Source of the DNA: Oceanisphaera avium
GTDB taxonomy: Bacteria; Pseudomonadota; Gammaproteobacteria; Enterobacterales; Aeromonadaceae
DNA: 64,000 nt
Direction: 5' to 3'
Assembly (NCBI RefSeq): GCF_002157875.1
Contig: NZ_CP021376.1
Coordinates: forward strand, 620,001-684,000
Below the pieces are notes generated by a model that worked only from the letters and a program-made list of their open reading frames with translations, searched no databases and was not told the origin of the DNA. The position numbers were made by a program, and so were the translations under genes. Below are positions 9,025 to 18,675 of this stretch, piece after piece. The number at the start of each line of letters is the position of its first letter. The stretch's first letter is position 1.

Positions 9025-9411
9025 ATGAAGCTCAGCCAATATTTTGCAATAAGCTATTTTTTGGCCGTAGCCTTGCTAGCGCTCGGCTATTTATTAGAAA
9101 ATAATGCGCTATGTTTTAAAGTGAGTGTGGCTTATTTATTGGCTTTATTACTGATAAGCGCGCTTACTTTTTTGGTTTATGCTAAAGATAAGCGCGCGGC
9201 GCGGTTAGCACTGCGCCGTACGCCTGAGTGCACCTTACATGGCTTAGCTGTGATTGGTGGCTGGCCGGGTGTCTTAATAGCCCAAGCGCGGCTGCGTCAC
9301 AAAACACAAAAAACTTCTTTCAAAATAAGGCTGTGGCTAAGCATAATCGGCCATCTGGCAGCAGTGGGGCTGATTATTTTTATTAGTGATGGGCTAGGTC
9401 CACATAGTTAG
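9025..9411 (+). CDS. DUF1294 membrane protein
   Basis: A 128-aa inner-membrane protein with about four hydrophobic segments. The central VYAKDKRAARLALRRTPE followed by LHGLAVIGGWPGVLIAQARLRHKTQKTSF is the diagnostic block of the DUF1294 family. Many relatives carry an N-terminal cold-shock domain fused to this membrane part; here the membrane domain stands alone. Function is unknown. AAGGAGC precedes the ATG. Confidence 0.85.
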   Translation: MKLSQYFAISYFLAVALLALGYLLENNALCFKVSVAYLLALLLISALTFLVYAKDKRAARLALRRTPECTLHGLAVIGGWPGVLIAQARLRHKTQKTSFKIRLWLSIIGHLAAVGLIIFISDGLGPHS

Positions 9412-9469
9412 CAATAACCGCCCTCATGTAGCCTTGCAGCTTTTAACTCGCCCATTGTTTGGAGAGCTT

Positions 9470-10495
9470 ATGACTGAGCATCACCATTGGCAGTTGATCT
9501 CCACTGACGATTATCAATGTCCATCGGCCCCGCTTATCGTGCGGTTACAACGCCAGCGGCGGCGCGTATTACGCACCCTAAAGCTGGTTAAGTCAGATAG
9601 CTATGCGCTTGGCGATGTGCAATCTGGCACTGAAGAAGCGAATTTTTCCACAGATAAATTACCCATCGCGCTTAGTACCTATATAAGCGAGACGCCTTGG
9701 TCTAGTGCGCTGTGTGTGCTGTTAGATCCGCCTTTTAGTGGCACCAGTGCGATGGCAAAAACTTGGGCTAAGCACCAAGCGCGAAGCACACTGACACCTC
9801 CTACTCTTAGTCACATAAAGTATGTCGATATTGACGGCTGGTGGCAGCAGCAATCGGCACACGTACACGCCCAAACCTCACAATTTGAACCAGATAATGC
9901 TTGGTTGATCCCAGATCTGACGGCTTATTTTTTACGGTGTACGGGTCACATGGCGTTTATTAACGCTTGGTTACCGCGAGCGTTAGCGGGCGAATTTGGT
10001 GCGGGTATTGTGGTATGTAATAGCTGGGCGTTTGCTTTTTTAAGTCATAACTGGCCTGCAGAAGTCGTTAATAGCCATTGTTTAGCACCGGCTACACCGC
10101 AACTACTACGCCAACTTGGCTTTAGTGGTAAACACCATCAGCTAGCGCGTTTGCTGGGTGAGGCCAGAGGCAACTTAGGAGTCGCGTGGGAAATCTGGCA
10201 ACATCATTATAAGCAGCAACAAGCGCTGCCCGAATTGCCGCTAAACACTAATGATAACACCTGCTTTATCTTATATAGCTTGCTTATCCATAACAGCTTG
10301 TCCTTTGAGGAGCTGGGACAAGTAATTGCCAATTTAAGTGAACATGAACTGGCGCTACAGTTGTTAAGCTTAAAAGAAACCGGCGTTATCGAACAAAGCA
10401 GCGAACGTGAGCCGCAATGGCAGGTTAGGGCGTTAGCCTATATGCGGGTGCGGGAGTTTTTAGGGGGTCGTGACTATTTGTTGGATAAATTCTAA
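9470..10495 (+). CDS. Uncharacterised protein, ATPase-like plus winged helix, paired with MscS
   Basis: A 341-aa soluble protein that I do not recognise by name. Residues 84-99 read LDPPFSGTSAMAKTWA, placed like a P-loop after a hydrophobic strand but lacking the GK[ST] core. A later strand reads GIVVCNSWAFAFL. The C-terminal 80 residues (LLIHNSLSFEELGQVIANL then LLSLKETGVIEQ) look like a winged helix, ending in YMRVREFLGGRDYLLDKF. The whole resembles a degenerate STAND/AAA-type regulator, which is inference from order and hydrophobic pattern. ATG 9470 has GGAG upstream; a TTG at 9434 also reads through. The MscS channel gene starts 8 bp after its stop, so the two are probably cotranslated. 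Confidence 0.6.
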   Translation: MTEHHHWQLISTDDYQCPSAPLIVRLQRQRRRVLRTLKLVKSDSYALGDVQSGTEEANFSTDKLPIALSTYISETPWSSALCVLLDPPFSGTSAMAKTWAKHQARSTLTPPTLSHIKYVDIDGWWQQQSAHVHAQTSQFEPDNAWLIPDLTAYFLRCTGHMAFINAWLPRALAGEFGAGIVVCNSWAFAFLSHNWPAEVVNSHCLAPATPQLLRQLGFSGKHHQLARLLGEARGNLGVAWEIWQHHYKQQQALPELPLNTNDNTCFILYSLLIHNSLSFEELGQVIANLSEHELALQLLSLKETGVIEQSSEREPQWQVRALAYMRVREFLGGRDYLLDKF

Positions 10496-10503
10496 GGGAG
10501 CTT

Positions 10504-11343
10504 ATGGATGCGAAGCGGTTTTTAAAATTATTTAGAGATATCTCCTCTGAAGATGTCATTGAAGCAAGCATAGTGGTGGTGGGTGCGCTGTTAATAATAT
10601 GGCTTATCCAAAAAACACTCCCTTGGGTTGCGAGTCGTTTACACAGTCACCGCCGACTATGGGTATTAGCCTTAGTGCCGACTTTACGCCTAGTCGTGAT
10701 AGTGGCCACCATTAGTTGGTTGGTGCCATTATTTTTTGAACTGACCGTACAAAACACCATCGCTATCTTAAGTGTGACTGGCCTAGCCATTGGCTTTGCT
10801 CTTAAAGATTACGTAAGTAGTATTATTGCCGGTATTGTGGCGGCTTATGAAGTGCCTTATCGCCCTGGAGATTGGATTGAGGTGGAAGGACAATACGGAG
10901 AGGTAAAGCGTATCGGTATGCGGGTAGTCGAAATTGTCACCCCTAATGATACGGTTATTTTTATCCCTCACCTTAAGCTATGGGATGGCCTTATTCATAA
11001 TGCCAACAATGGGGGAGCGAGCCTAATGTGTGTAGTGAGTTTTTACCTCGCCCCCGATCATGACGCCAGTGTGGTGTGCGAGGCACTTGAGGAAGTGGCC
11101 TTATCCAGCGCCTATCTTAAGCTCACTAAGCCTGTGGTAGTGCTAGCCCAAGAACAACCTTGGGGTACGCATTATCGAATTAAAGCCTACCCACTCGATC
11201 CGCGCCAGCAATTTCAATTTATGTCTGATCTCACTGTTCGCGGTAAAGACAGCTTAAGAAAGCTGCCAGTGAGCTTTGCCCGTATTCCACCAGAGCAGGC
11301 CATGGACTTATCGACAAAGAGTGAGTCAAGCGCGCGTTTTTAA
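10504..11343 (+). CDS. MscS-family mechanosensitive channel
   Basis: A 279-aa small-conductance mechanosensitive channel homolog that would release solutes on membrane tension. Three membrane segments lie near 18-37, 50-78 and 83-110. The pore-lining third helix and start of the beta domain are seen as GLAIGFALKDYVSSIIAGIVAAYEVPYRPGDW, with the beta domain IEVEGQYGEVKRIGMR next. The rest is the vestibule region with an alpha/beta C-terminal domain. The size matches E. coli MscS (286 aa). It directly follows the ATPase-like gene, which suggests regulation or a partnership. Confidence 0.88.
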   Translation: MDAKRFLKLFRDISSEDVIEASIVVVGALLIIWLIQKTLPWVASRLHSHRRLWVLALVPTLRLVVIVATISWLVPLFFELTVQNTIAILSVTGLAIGFALKDYVSSIIAGIVAAYEVPYRPGDWIEVEGQYGEVKRIGMRVVEIVTPNDTVIFIPHLKLWDGLIHNANNGGASLMCVVSFYLAPDHDASVVCEALEEVALSSAYLKLTKPVVVLAQEQPWGTHYRIKAYPLDPRQQFQFMSDLTVRGKDSLRKLPVSFARIPPEQAMDLSTKSESSARF

Positions 11344-11497
11344 CTGCTATGATACCCAAAAAGCCACTCTGCCCACCTGCCAAGGGTGAGAGGGCGAGCA
11401 ACACACCAGCCAAATAGGTAAGCTTAAAAATGTTAAAATTTACGCTTATTTTACCGACTTTCTCTTTAAGCACACCTCGACACTAGGCTTATAAACC

Positions 11498-14400
11498 ATG
11501 CAAAATAATAATGACTTAGCACCCGGTCTCATGGTGGTGCATGCCAATCAATTAGAGTCACTTAAAGAATTAGCCGTAGCTTGGATGCGCCGCCACCCTC
11601 TAGCCCCTTTAGAAAACGAAGTGATTTTGGTACAAAGCAACGGCATTGCCCAATGGCTGAAACAATCGTTAGCCGAGCAGCGCAATGGGGGGATTGCCGC
11701 GGCGATGCAGGTGGAGTTACCGGCGCGTTTTATATGGCAAACCTATCGCAGTGTCTTAGGCAGTGACACCATAGCGCGGCGCTCGCCGTTGGATAAAGCC
11801 CCCCTGACTTGGCGCTTAATGCGCTTATTACCCTGCTTAGTCAACGAGGATGTTTTTGAGCCGTTGCAGCGATTTTTACAACAAGATGAAGACGGGCGTA
11901 AGCGCTTTCAGTTAGCAGAGCGATTAGCCGACTTATTCGACCAATATCAGGTATATCGTGCCGACTGGCTGAATGAGTGGGAGCAGGGGCGAGATCATAT
12001 TATAAACGCTCGTCATAAAGCGACGCCCTTAGAAGAGCAAAATAAATGGCAAGCAGCGCTATGGCGCGCGTTATTAGATGATGTGGGTCATGAGCAAGTA
12101 GCGGGCAGTCGAGCTGGGGTGCATCCGCGTTTTTTAGCGGAGCTGCAACACGCCAACCAGGCCCCAGCAGGCTTAGTGCGGCGGGTGATTGTGTTTGGTA
12201 TTTCTTCTTTGCCCGCTCAAACGGTAGAAGCCTTAGCCGCCATAGCCAAGTTTAGCCAAGTGTTATTATGTGTCCATAATCCATGCCAATACCATTGGGG
12301 AGATATAGTGGCGGATCAGGACTTGTTGCGCCATCAATTTCGCCGCCATGCTCGAAAAGCCGGCCAACCCGCCTTAATCGCCGAGCATGACTTGCATCAA
12401 CATGCTCATCCGCTATTGGCAGCTTGGGGTAAGCAGGGGCGAGATTATATTAATTTGCTCGATAGCATGGACGAGCCTGAAAGTTATCGCCAACGCTTTG
12501 CGGCAATGGGCACGCGTATTGATATTTTTAATGAAACTAGCCCTGAGCATTTACTCGCGCAATTACAAGATGATATTTTGCACTTACGCCCGCTGAGTGA
12601 GACTCGCGAGTGCTGGCCGCCAGTGGCTAGCGAGCAGGCTAGCATTCGTTTTCATATTGCGCATAGCGCCCAGCGTGAAGTAGAAATATTACACGACCAA
12701 CTGCTGGCTTATTTTAGTGAACACCCCAGTCTGCGCCCACGAGACATCATCGTTATGGTGCCGGATATCAATCTATATGCACCGCACATTGAAGCGGTAT
12801 TTGGCCAATATCAGCGTGATGATCACCGTTATATTCCCTTTACCTTGGCCGACCAAGGTAGTCGAGGGACAGAGCCGCTCATGATTGCCTTAGAGCAATT
12901 ATTACGTTTACCTGAAAACCGACAAACAGTCAGTGAAGTTTTAGACTTATTGGAAGTGCCCGCGCTGCGCCAGCGTTTTGGTATTAAAGAGCAAGATGTG
13001 CCTATCTTGCATCGCTGGATAGAAGGCGCCGGTATTCGTTGGGGGCTAGATGCTAAGCGCAGAGCCAGCTTAGGACTGCCAAATGACATGGAGCAAAATA
13101 CTTGGCGCTTTGGGCTGCGTCGCATGTTGCTCGGTTATGCGATGGGCAGTGGGGATGCGTGCTTTGATATTGAGCCCTATGATGAAATAGGCGGCTTAGA
13201 TGCTGCCTTAATTGGCCCTCTCATGGCCTTGTTATCCATGCTAGATAACTGGCACCAGCAGTTGTCACACTCTCATTTGCCTCAAGCGTGGGGTGAGGCC
13301 TTACAGCAATTATTAACTGACTTTTTCTTAAGTGAGACCGAGCGCGAGCACACGCTGTTGAGCCAGCTCAGCCTGACCTTAGAAGATTGGCAACAGCTGT
13401 GTGAAAGTGTGGACTTAAAAGAGCCACTGCCCTTAAACGTGGTACGCGAAGCTTGGCTAAGCGCACTTGATCAAGGCCGCCTAAGCCAGCGGTTTATGGC
13501 GGGTGCTGTTAATTTTTGTACCTTGATGCCGATGCGCGCCATTCCTTTTCGTATGGTGTGTTTACTGGGCATGAATGATGGGGATTATCCGCGCAATGTG
13601 AATGCGCTGGGGTTTGATTTAATGGCGAATGATTATCGCCCAGGCGATCGTTCACGCCGCGAAGACGATCGCTACTTATTACTCGAGGCTTTGCTCTCGG
13701 CTCGAGACTTACTCTATATCAGCTGGGTAGGGCGCAGTATTCGCGATAATACAGTGCGCCCGCCCTCGGTGCTGGTTGGGCAACTGCAAGATCATATTGT
13801 AGCGGGATGGCAGGCGGCCACGCGTGAGAATAGCTCATCGTCTTGCTTACTGAGTATGCTCACCACAGAGCATCCCTTGCAGCCCTTTAGTGCGCAATAC
13901 TTTAATCAGCATCCCAGATTATTTAGTTATGCTCATGAATGGGCGGGGTTATATCACGCTAAAGCTACGTCCTCAGCCGAGCCCCTAACGCCATTAATTA
14001 CCGCCCAAGACCCACCGTTAATTCGCGAGCTGGGGCAGCTCCAGCATTTTTTGCGCGATCCTGTGGGGCATTTTTTTAGTCAACGGCTTAACGTGCACTT
14101 AAACGAGCATACGTTAGCAACCAGCGATGATGAACCTTTTGCACTTGATGGCTTAAGCCTGTATCTGCTTAAGCAACAACTCTTAGACGATGCCTGTGAG
14201 GCGAAAGATCTTGAACAAGCTCTACTCGCAGGCGCCCAGCGCCTGCGAGGACAAGGCCAGTTGCCTTTAGCGGGTTTTGGCCGTGAGCTACAAGCTCAGA
14301 TTTTACCGCCGCTACTTAGCCAATTACAGCGCTATCAAGCCTTACAAAAATGCTGGCCAGACACTCTCGGCTCACCGCTGGCGCTGTCGGCCAGCCATGC

Positions 14401-14935
14401 CAATATGGTAGTGGAGGGCTGGTTAGGGGCGTTGGTTAAACATCAACAAGGTGTCGGGCGGCTGGTATTACAACCGGGGACCTTAGTGCATAAAAAAGAG
14501 CCTAAATGGCACCGAGTGTTACCTACCTTTGTTAGCCAAGTGCTGGCCAGTGCTTGTCATATATCACTGACCACTTGGCTGATAGGGGAAGATGAAACCT
14601 TGGTGTTTACGCCGCTTGATGCAGAGCTTGCTCATTCCATATTAAACCAATGGTTGTCCAGTTGGCGAGCGGGGCTTGAAACGCCGCTACCTGTCGCCTT
14701 ACACACCGCTATGGTGTGGCTAAGCCAACAAGATGAAGATAAAGCGCGTAAAAAATATGAAGGCGATGGTTTTTTTGCTCGCGGTGAAGTACGAGATAAC
14801 GCGGCATTAGCGCGCCATTATCCAAGCTTTAATGCCCTAAATGCCAGTGGAGAGTTTGCACTCTGGAGTGAGCGCTTATATCGCCCTTTACTTGAGCATC
14901 CCCCTCAATCGTTAAGTGCGGAGAAGTCATCATGA
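11498..14935 (+). CDS. recC: Exodeoxyribonuclease V subunit gamma (RecC)
   Basis: RecC is the scaffold and Chi-scanning subunit of the RecBCD helicase-nuclease that processes double-strand breaks and degrades linear foreign DNA. The 1145-aa product (E. coli 1122) begins with the inactivated helicase fold: NEVILVQSNGIAQWLK near 40-56. It includes the family blocks ALPARFIWQTYR-like near 66-80 and RMVCLLGMNDGDYPRNVNALGFDLM near 684. As in other RecC proteins there is no Walker A motif. Its stop overlaps the recB start by 4 bp (ATGA), so recC, recB and recD form a translationally coupled operon. ptrA, found between recC and recB in E. coli, is absent. Confidence 0.96.
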   Translation: MQNNNDLAPGLMVVHANQLESLKELAVAWMRRHPLAPLENEVILVQSNGIAQWLKQSLAEQRNGGIAAAMQVELPARFIWQTYRSVLGSDTIARRSPLDKAPLTWRLMRLLPCLVNEDVFEPLQRFLQQDEDGRKRFQLAERLADLFDQYQVYRADWLNEWEQGRDHIINARHKATPLEEQNKWQAALWRALLDDVGHEQVAGSRAGVHPRFLAELQHANQAPAGLVRRVIVFGISSLPAQTVEALAAIAKFSQVLLCVHNPCQYHWGDIVADQDLLRHQFRRHARKAGQPALIAEHDLHQHAHPLLAAWGKQGRDYINLLDSMDEPESYRQRFAAMGTRIDIFNETSPEHLLAQLQDDILHLRPLSETRECWPPVASEQASIRFHIAHSAQREVEILHDQLLAYFSEHPSLRPRDIIVMVPDINLYAPHIEAVFGQYQRDDHRYIPFTLADQGSRGTEPLMIALEQLLRLPENRQTVSEVLDLLEVPALRQRFGIKEQDVPILHRWIEGAGIRWGLDAKRRASLGLPNDMEQNTWRFGLRRMLLGYAMGSGDACFDIEPYDEIGGLDAALIGPLMALLSMLDNWHQQLSHSHLPQAWGEALQQLLTDFFLSETEREHTLLSQLSLTLEDWQQLCESVDLKEPLPLNVVREAWLSALDQGRLSQRFMAGAVNFCTLMPMRAIPFRMVCLLGMNDGDYPRNVNALGFDLMANDYRPGDRSRREDDRYLLLEALLSARDLLYISWVGRSIRDNTVRPPSVLVGQLQDHIVAGWQAATRENSSSSCLLSMLTTEHPLQPFSAQYFNQHPRLFSYAHEWAGLYHAKATSSAEPLTPLITAQDPPLIRELGQLQHFLRDPVGHFFSQRLNVHLNEHTLATSDDEPFALDGLSLYLLKQQLLDDACEAKDLEQALLAGAQRLRGQGQLPLAGFGRELQAQILPPLLSQLQRYQALQKCWPDTLGSPLALSASHANMVVEGWLGALVKHQQGVGRLVLQPGTLVHKKEPKWHRVLPTFVSQVLASACHISLTTWLIGEDETLVFTPLDAELAHSILNQWLSSWRAGLETPLPVALHTAMVWLSQQDEDKARKKYEGDGFFARGEVRDNAALARHYPSFNALNASGEFALWSERLYRPLLEHPPQSLSAEKSS

Positions 14936-17900
14936 CCGATCTTTTATCTCGCCCGCTGGCACTGCGCTTTCCTTTATATGGCAGTCGATTAATTGAAGCC
15001 AGTGCAGGCACGGGCAAAACCTTTACTATTTCTGCTCTTTATTTACGCTTAATTTTAGGTCATGGCAACCAGGCGGCCTTTGGGCGTGAGCTATTACCGC
15101 CAGAGATTTTAGTGGTGACTTTTACTGACGCCGCTACCCGAGAATTACGGGATCGGATCCGTGCTCGCCTAGTTGAAGCCGCACGGGTATTTCGTGATGA
15201 ATTAGTCGGGGATGCGTTATTAGCCGCATTTAAAGCCGACTTTGAGCCAGCCCGTTGGTTAGCCTGTGCACAACGCTTAGACATTGCAGCTCAATGGATG
15301 GATGAAGCCGCGGTATCGACCATTCATAGCTGGTGTCAGCGTATGCTGCGTGAGCATGCTTTTGACAGCGGGAGTTTATTTACTCAAACCTTACAAACGG
15401 ATCACAGCGAGCTTAAGGCGCAAGTTGTGCGCGATTATTGGCGACTGCATTGTTATCCGCTTACAGGCAGCGCGCTGGAGTGGGTTATTAGCCACTGGCA
15501 AAGTCCTTCGCAATTACTAAGCGCCATACAGCCGTTGTTACGCCAGCCTAGCGCTCAGGCTCAACCTAAAGAGCCCTTAGTGCCACTGAGTGAGTTGCTT
15601 GAGCAGTTATTGCAACAAAGAGCACAAAAGCTGGCTAAGCTAAAAGCCCCTTGGTCAGTGTGGCTAGATGAAATAGCCCGTTTATTGCACAGTGGTATCG
15701 CGAATAAACAAGTGCATGGTAAATGGCTACAAGCAAAGCGCACCGATACTTGGCTGGCCGGTATTAAAGATTGGCGAGACAGTGAGGCGATTATCTTGGA
15801 GCTAACTGATGCTGCTTGGCAAAGATTAACGCCTGCTGGCCTGAGTGAGGCGTGGAAAGTGGGAGAGGCGCCTGCTCACCCTGCATTTGAGGCACTAGAA
15901 ACGCTTCGTGAGCAGCTCGCTTGCTTAAATGCACCGCTGGATCCCGCCAGACTTCATGCCGCCACTTGGGTAAGCCAGCGTTTTCAAGAAGAAAAACGCC
16001 GTAGAGCAGAAATGGGCTTTGACGATATGCTAACGCGCTTGGATCAAGCTCTACACGGCGAAAACGGTGAGCGCTTAAGTGCCGTTATTCGTAATCAGTT
16101 TCCGGTGGCCATGATTGATGAATTTCAAGACACAGATCCTCAGCAATATCGTATTTTTGACCGAATTTATGGACTAAGTGCAGCGAGCAACACCGGTGCG
16201 AGTGAACGCTCAGATCGCGGTTTATTTTTAATTGGTGACCCTAAACAAGCGATTTATGCCTTTAGAGGTGCTGATATCCATACGTATTTGGCGGCGCGCT
16301 TAGCTACCAAAGGGCGCCATGACAGTCTTGATACCAACTTTCGCTCCTCACAAGATATGGTAAATAGTGTTAATCGATTATTTTTAGCAGCAGAGCAACG
16401 CCCAGCACCTGCGCCTTATGGGGCCTTTTTATTTGGCTCTGAAGAAGATAATCCGCTGCCCTTTACGCCGGTTAAAGCAAAAGGGCGAGCCGAGCAATGG
16501 TGCCTAAAAAGTGCACCCGATAGCCCTTGGCAAAGACAACCGGCGCTTACCTTGTGGCATGCCGAGCAAAGTGAACCTTTGACGGCAAGCGCATACCGCC
16601 AACAGATGGCACTGAGCTGTGCAAGTCACATCACCCATTTGCTTAATTTAGGCCAAAAAAACTGTGCTGGTTTTATTAAAGACGAGACGGTGCTGGCACT
16701 AAAGCCCAGTGATATAGCGGTGTTGGTGCGCAACGTCACCGAGGCCCAAGCCATACGGCTAGCCTTGAGCGAGCGGGGCGTACAAAGTGTTTATTTATCA
16801 GATAAAGACTCTATTTTTGATAGCCAAGAAGCCCGAGATTTAGTGTTATGGTTGCGCGCCTGTGCTGAGCCCGAGCAAGACCGCTTACTGCGCAGCGCCC
16901 TCGCCAGTCGCACCCTTGGGCAAAGTCTCTATGAACTGGAATTGCTTAATCAAGATGAATGGCACTGGGAGCGCTGTGTATTGCAATTTCGTGATTATCA
17001 ATATCAGTGGCGTCGCCAAGGCGTACTGCCGATGTTGCGCCAATTATTGCACGACTTTGATTTGCCAAGCCGCTTAGTACAGCATAGCGAGGGAGAGCGG
17101 GCGCTGACCAATATTTTGCACTTGGCCGAGCTATTGCAGCAAGCGGCAACAAATTTAGATGGCGAGCAAGCGCTGATCCGCTATTTAAGTGAACGCGTCC
17201 AAGGCGACGAGCCCGCCGGCGATGAACAAGTATTACGCCTTGAAAGTGATGCCGCCTTAGTGCGGGTGGTCACCATTCATAAGTCTAAGGGCTTGGAATA
17301 TCCCTTGGTGTTTTTACCCTTTATTTGCGCTCATCGGGAGACTAAAAGCAATGAAGCGGTGAATGTACACGATGGTAAGCAAACCCAGCTTATTCTCACT
17401 CCCAATGACCAACAGTTACAACTGGCCGAGCAAGCACGCTTAAGAGAAGACTTACGCTTATTATATGTGGCACTGACTCGCTCTCGCCATGGCTGCTGGT
17501 TAGGGCTGGCTGATATTAAAAATCGCGCTAAGGGCTCGGTATTACATAAGTCTGCGATTGGCCAATTACTGGGTGGAGGAGAGGTGTTACACCATAGCGC
17601 TGAACTTGCACAGTGGCTAGCACCTTTACTCACTGATAACCCTAGCGAAATTGCCATTACAGCTCTGCCTCAGCCTTGTGAGCAGAGATTACTTAATCTT
17701 GCCTCTGGCAAGGCTCTACCTCATTGGCGCGAGCCGCGCCGGCGCGCCGCCGAGCACTGGTGGATTTCTTCTTACAGTGCACTGCGCACCGGTGCCCTAA
17801 CGACGCCAAAGACGCGCTTTGAAGATATGAGCCCCGAAGATGCGATGGCGGCGAGTGGGATTGATGATGATCAAGAAACCACACAGCCGATAGTGAGCCA

Positions 17901-18675
17901 ACCTTGGACCGGAGCTTCGTTACATGACTTTCCACGAGGACCTAACCCAGGGACGTTTTTACATGGCTTATTAGAGCTGGCAGCAGCAGAGGGTTTTGCT
18001 TATGAGGCAGGCGGGTTAAGTGAGCAAATAGCGCGGCGCTGTGCACTAAGAAAGTTAGAGCAGTGGACGCCACACTTACAAGCTTGGCTGAGTGCATTAC
18101 TACTGACGCCACTGGCGGGGGTTAAGCTTAACGGGGTAGAACTGTGTTTAGGTGAGCTCACGACCTTTCAAGCGGAAATGGAATTTTGGTTAGAGGCCAG
18201 TCATGTCGATGTACAACAAATGGATCGCTTAGTACAGCAACACGTTTTGCCGGGCTATACCGGAGCGCCATTATTATCCGATACCTTAAATGGCATGTTT
18301 AAGGGATTTATCGATTTAGTGTTGGAAGTGGATGGGCGCTATTTTGTTGTGGATTATAAGTCGAACTGGCTAGGCGCCGACCATGAGTCCTATACCGAGT
18401 CAGCGATGAAAGAGCAGCTAATCAAACACAGATACGACTTACAATATGTGCTCTATATTTTAGCGCTGCACCGCCAACTTAAGTTACGCTTAGCGCACTA
18501 CGATTACGACCAGCACGTAGGCGGCGCTATTTATTGGTTTATTCGCCATCCCCAAGCCCAATACGTGAGCTGCCCACCAAAAGAGTTGATTGAGTCCTTA
18601 GATGCCTTATTTAATAATCAATATCAGCCCTTGCCAGCGCCTTATCTAGCAGCCGAGGACAATATCAATGAATAG
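14932..18675 (+). CDS. recB: Exodeoxyribonuclease V subunit beta (RecB)
   Basis: RecB is the 3'-5' SF1 helicase and the only nuclease subunit of RecBCD. The 1247-aa product has Walker A ASAGTGKTF near 23-31, the RVVTIHKSKGLEYPLVFLP helicase motif near 770, and MIDEFQDTDPQQYRIF near 394-409. The C-terminal nuclease domain carries the catalytic pattern HGLLELA near 1010, GFIDLVLEVDGRYFVVDYKSNW near 1125-1146 and a downstream QLxxY helix, all intact. It is slightly longer than E. coli RecB (1180). It overlaps recC by 4 bp and recD by 8 bp. Confidence 0.96.
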   Translation: MTDLLSRPLALRFPLYGSRLIEASAGTGKTFTISALYLRLILGHGNQAAFGRELLPPEILVVTFTDAATRELRDRIRARLVEAARVFRDELVGDALLAAFKADFEPARWLACAQRLDIAAQWMDEAAVSTIHSWCQRMLREHAFDSGSLFTQTLQTDHSELKAQVVRDYWRLHCYPLTGSALEWVISHWQSPSQLLSAIQPLLRQPSAQAQPKEPLVPLSELLEQLLQQRAQKLAKLKAPWSVWLDEIARLLHSGIANKQVHGKWLQAKRTDTWLAGIKDWRDSEAIILELTDAAWQRLTPAGLSEAWKVGEAPAHPAFEALETLREQLACLNAPLDPARLHAATWVSQRFQEEKRRRAEMGFDDMLTRLDQALHGENGERLSAVIRNQFPVAMIDEFQDTDPQQYRIFDRIYGLSAASNTGASERSDRGLFLIGDPKQAIYAFRGADIHTYLAARLATKGRHDSLDTNFRSSQDMVNSVNRLFLAAEQRPAPAPYGAFLFGSEEDNPLPFTPVKAKGRAEQWCLKSAPDSPWQRQPALTLWHAEQSEPLTASAYRQQMALSCASHITHLLNLGQKNCAGFIKDETVLALKPSDIAVLVRNVTEAQAIRLALSERGVQSVYLSDKDSIFDSQEARDLVLWLRACAEPEQDRLLRSALASRTLGQSLYELELLNQDEWHWERCVLQFRDYQYQWRRQGVLPMLRQLLHDFDLPSRLVQHSEGERALTNILHLAELLQQAATNLDGEQALIRYLSERVQGDEPAGDEQVLRLESDAALVRVVTIHKSKGLEYPLVFLPFICAHRETKSNEAVNVHDGKQTQLILTPNDQQLQLAEQARLREDLRLLYVALTRSRHGCWLGLADIKNRAKGSVLHKSAIGQLLGGGEVLHHSAELAQWLAPLLTDNPSEIAITALPQPCEQRLLNLASGKALPHWREPRRRAAEHWWISSYSALRTGALTTPKTRFEDMSPEDAMAASGIDDDQETTQPIVSQPWTGASLHDFPRGPNPGTFLHGLLELAAAEGFAYEAGGLSEQIARRCALRKLEQWTPHLQAWLSALLLTPLAGVKLNGVELCLGELTTFQAEMEFWLEASHVDVQQMDRLVQQHVLPGYTGAPLLSDTLNGMFKGFIDLVLEVDGRYFVVDYKSNWLGADHESYTESAMKEQLIKHRYDLQYVLYILALHRQLKLRLAHYDYDQHVGGAIYWFIRHPQAQYVSCPPKELIESLDALFNNQYQPLPAPYLAAEDNINE

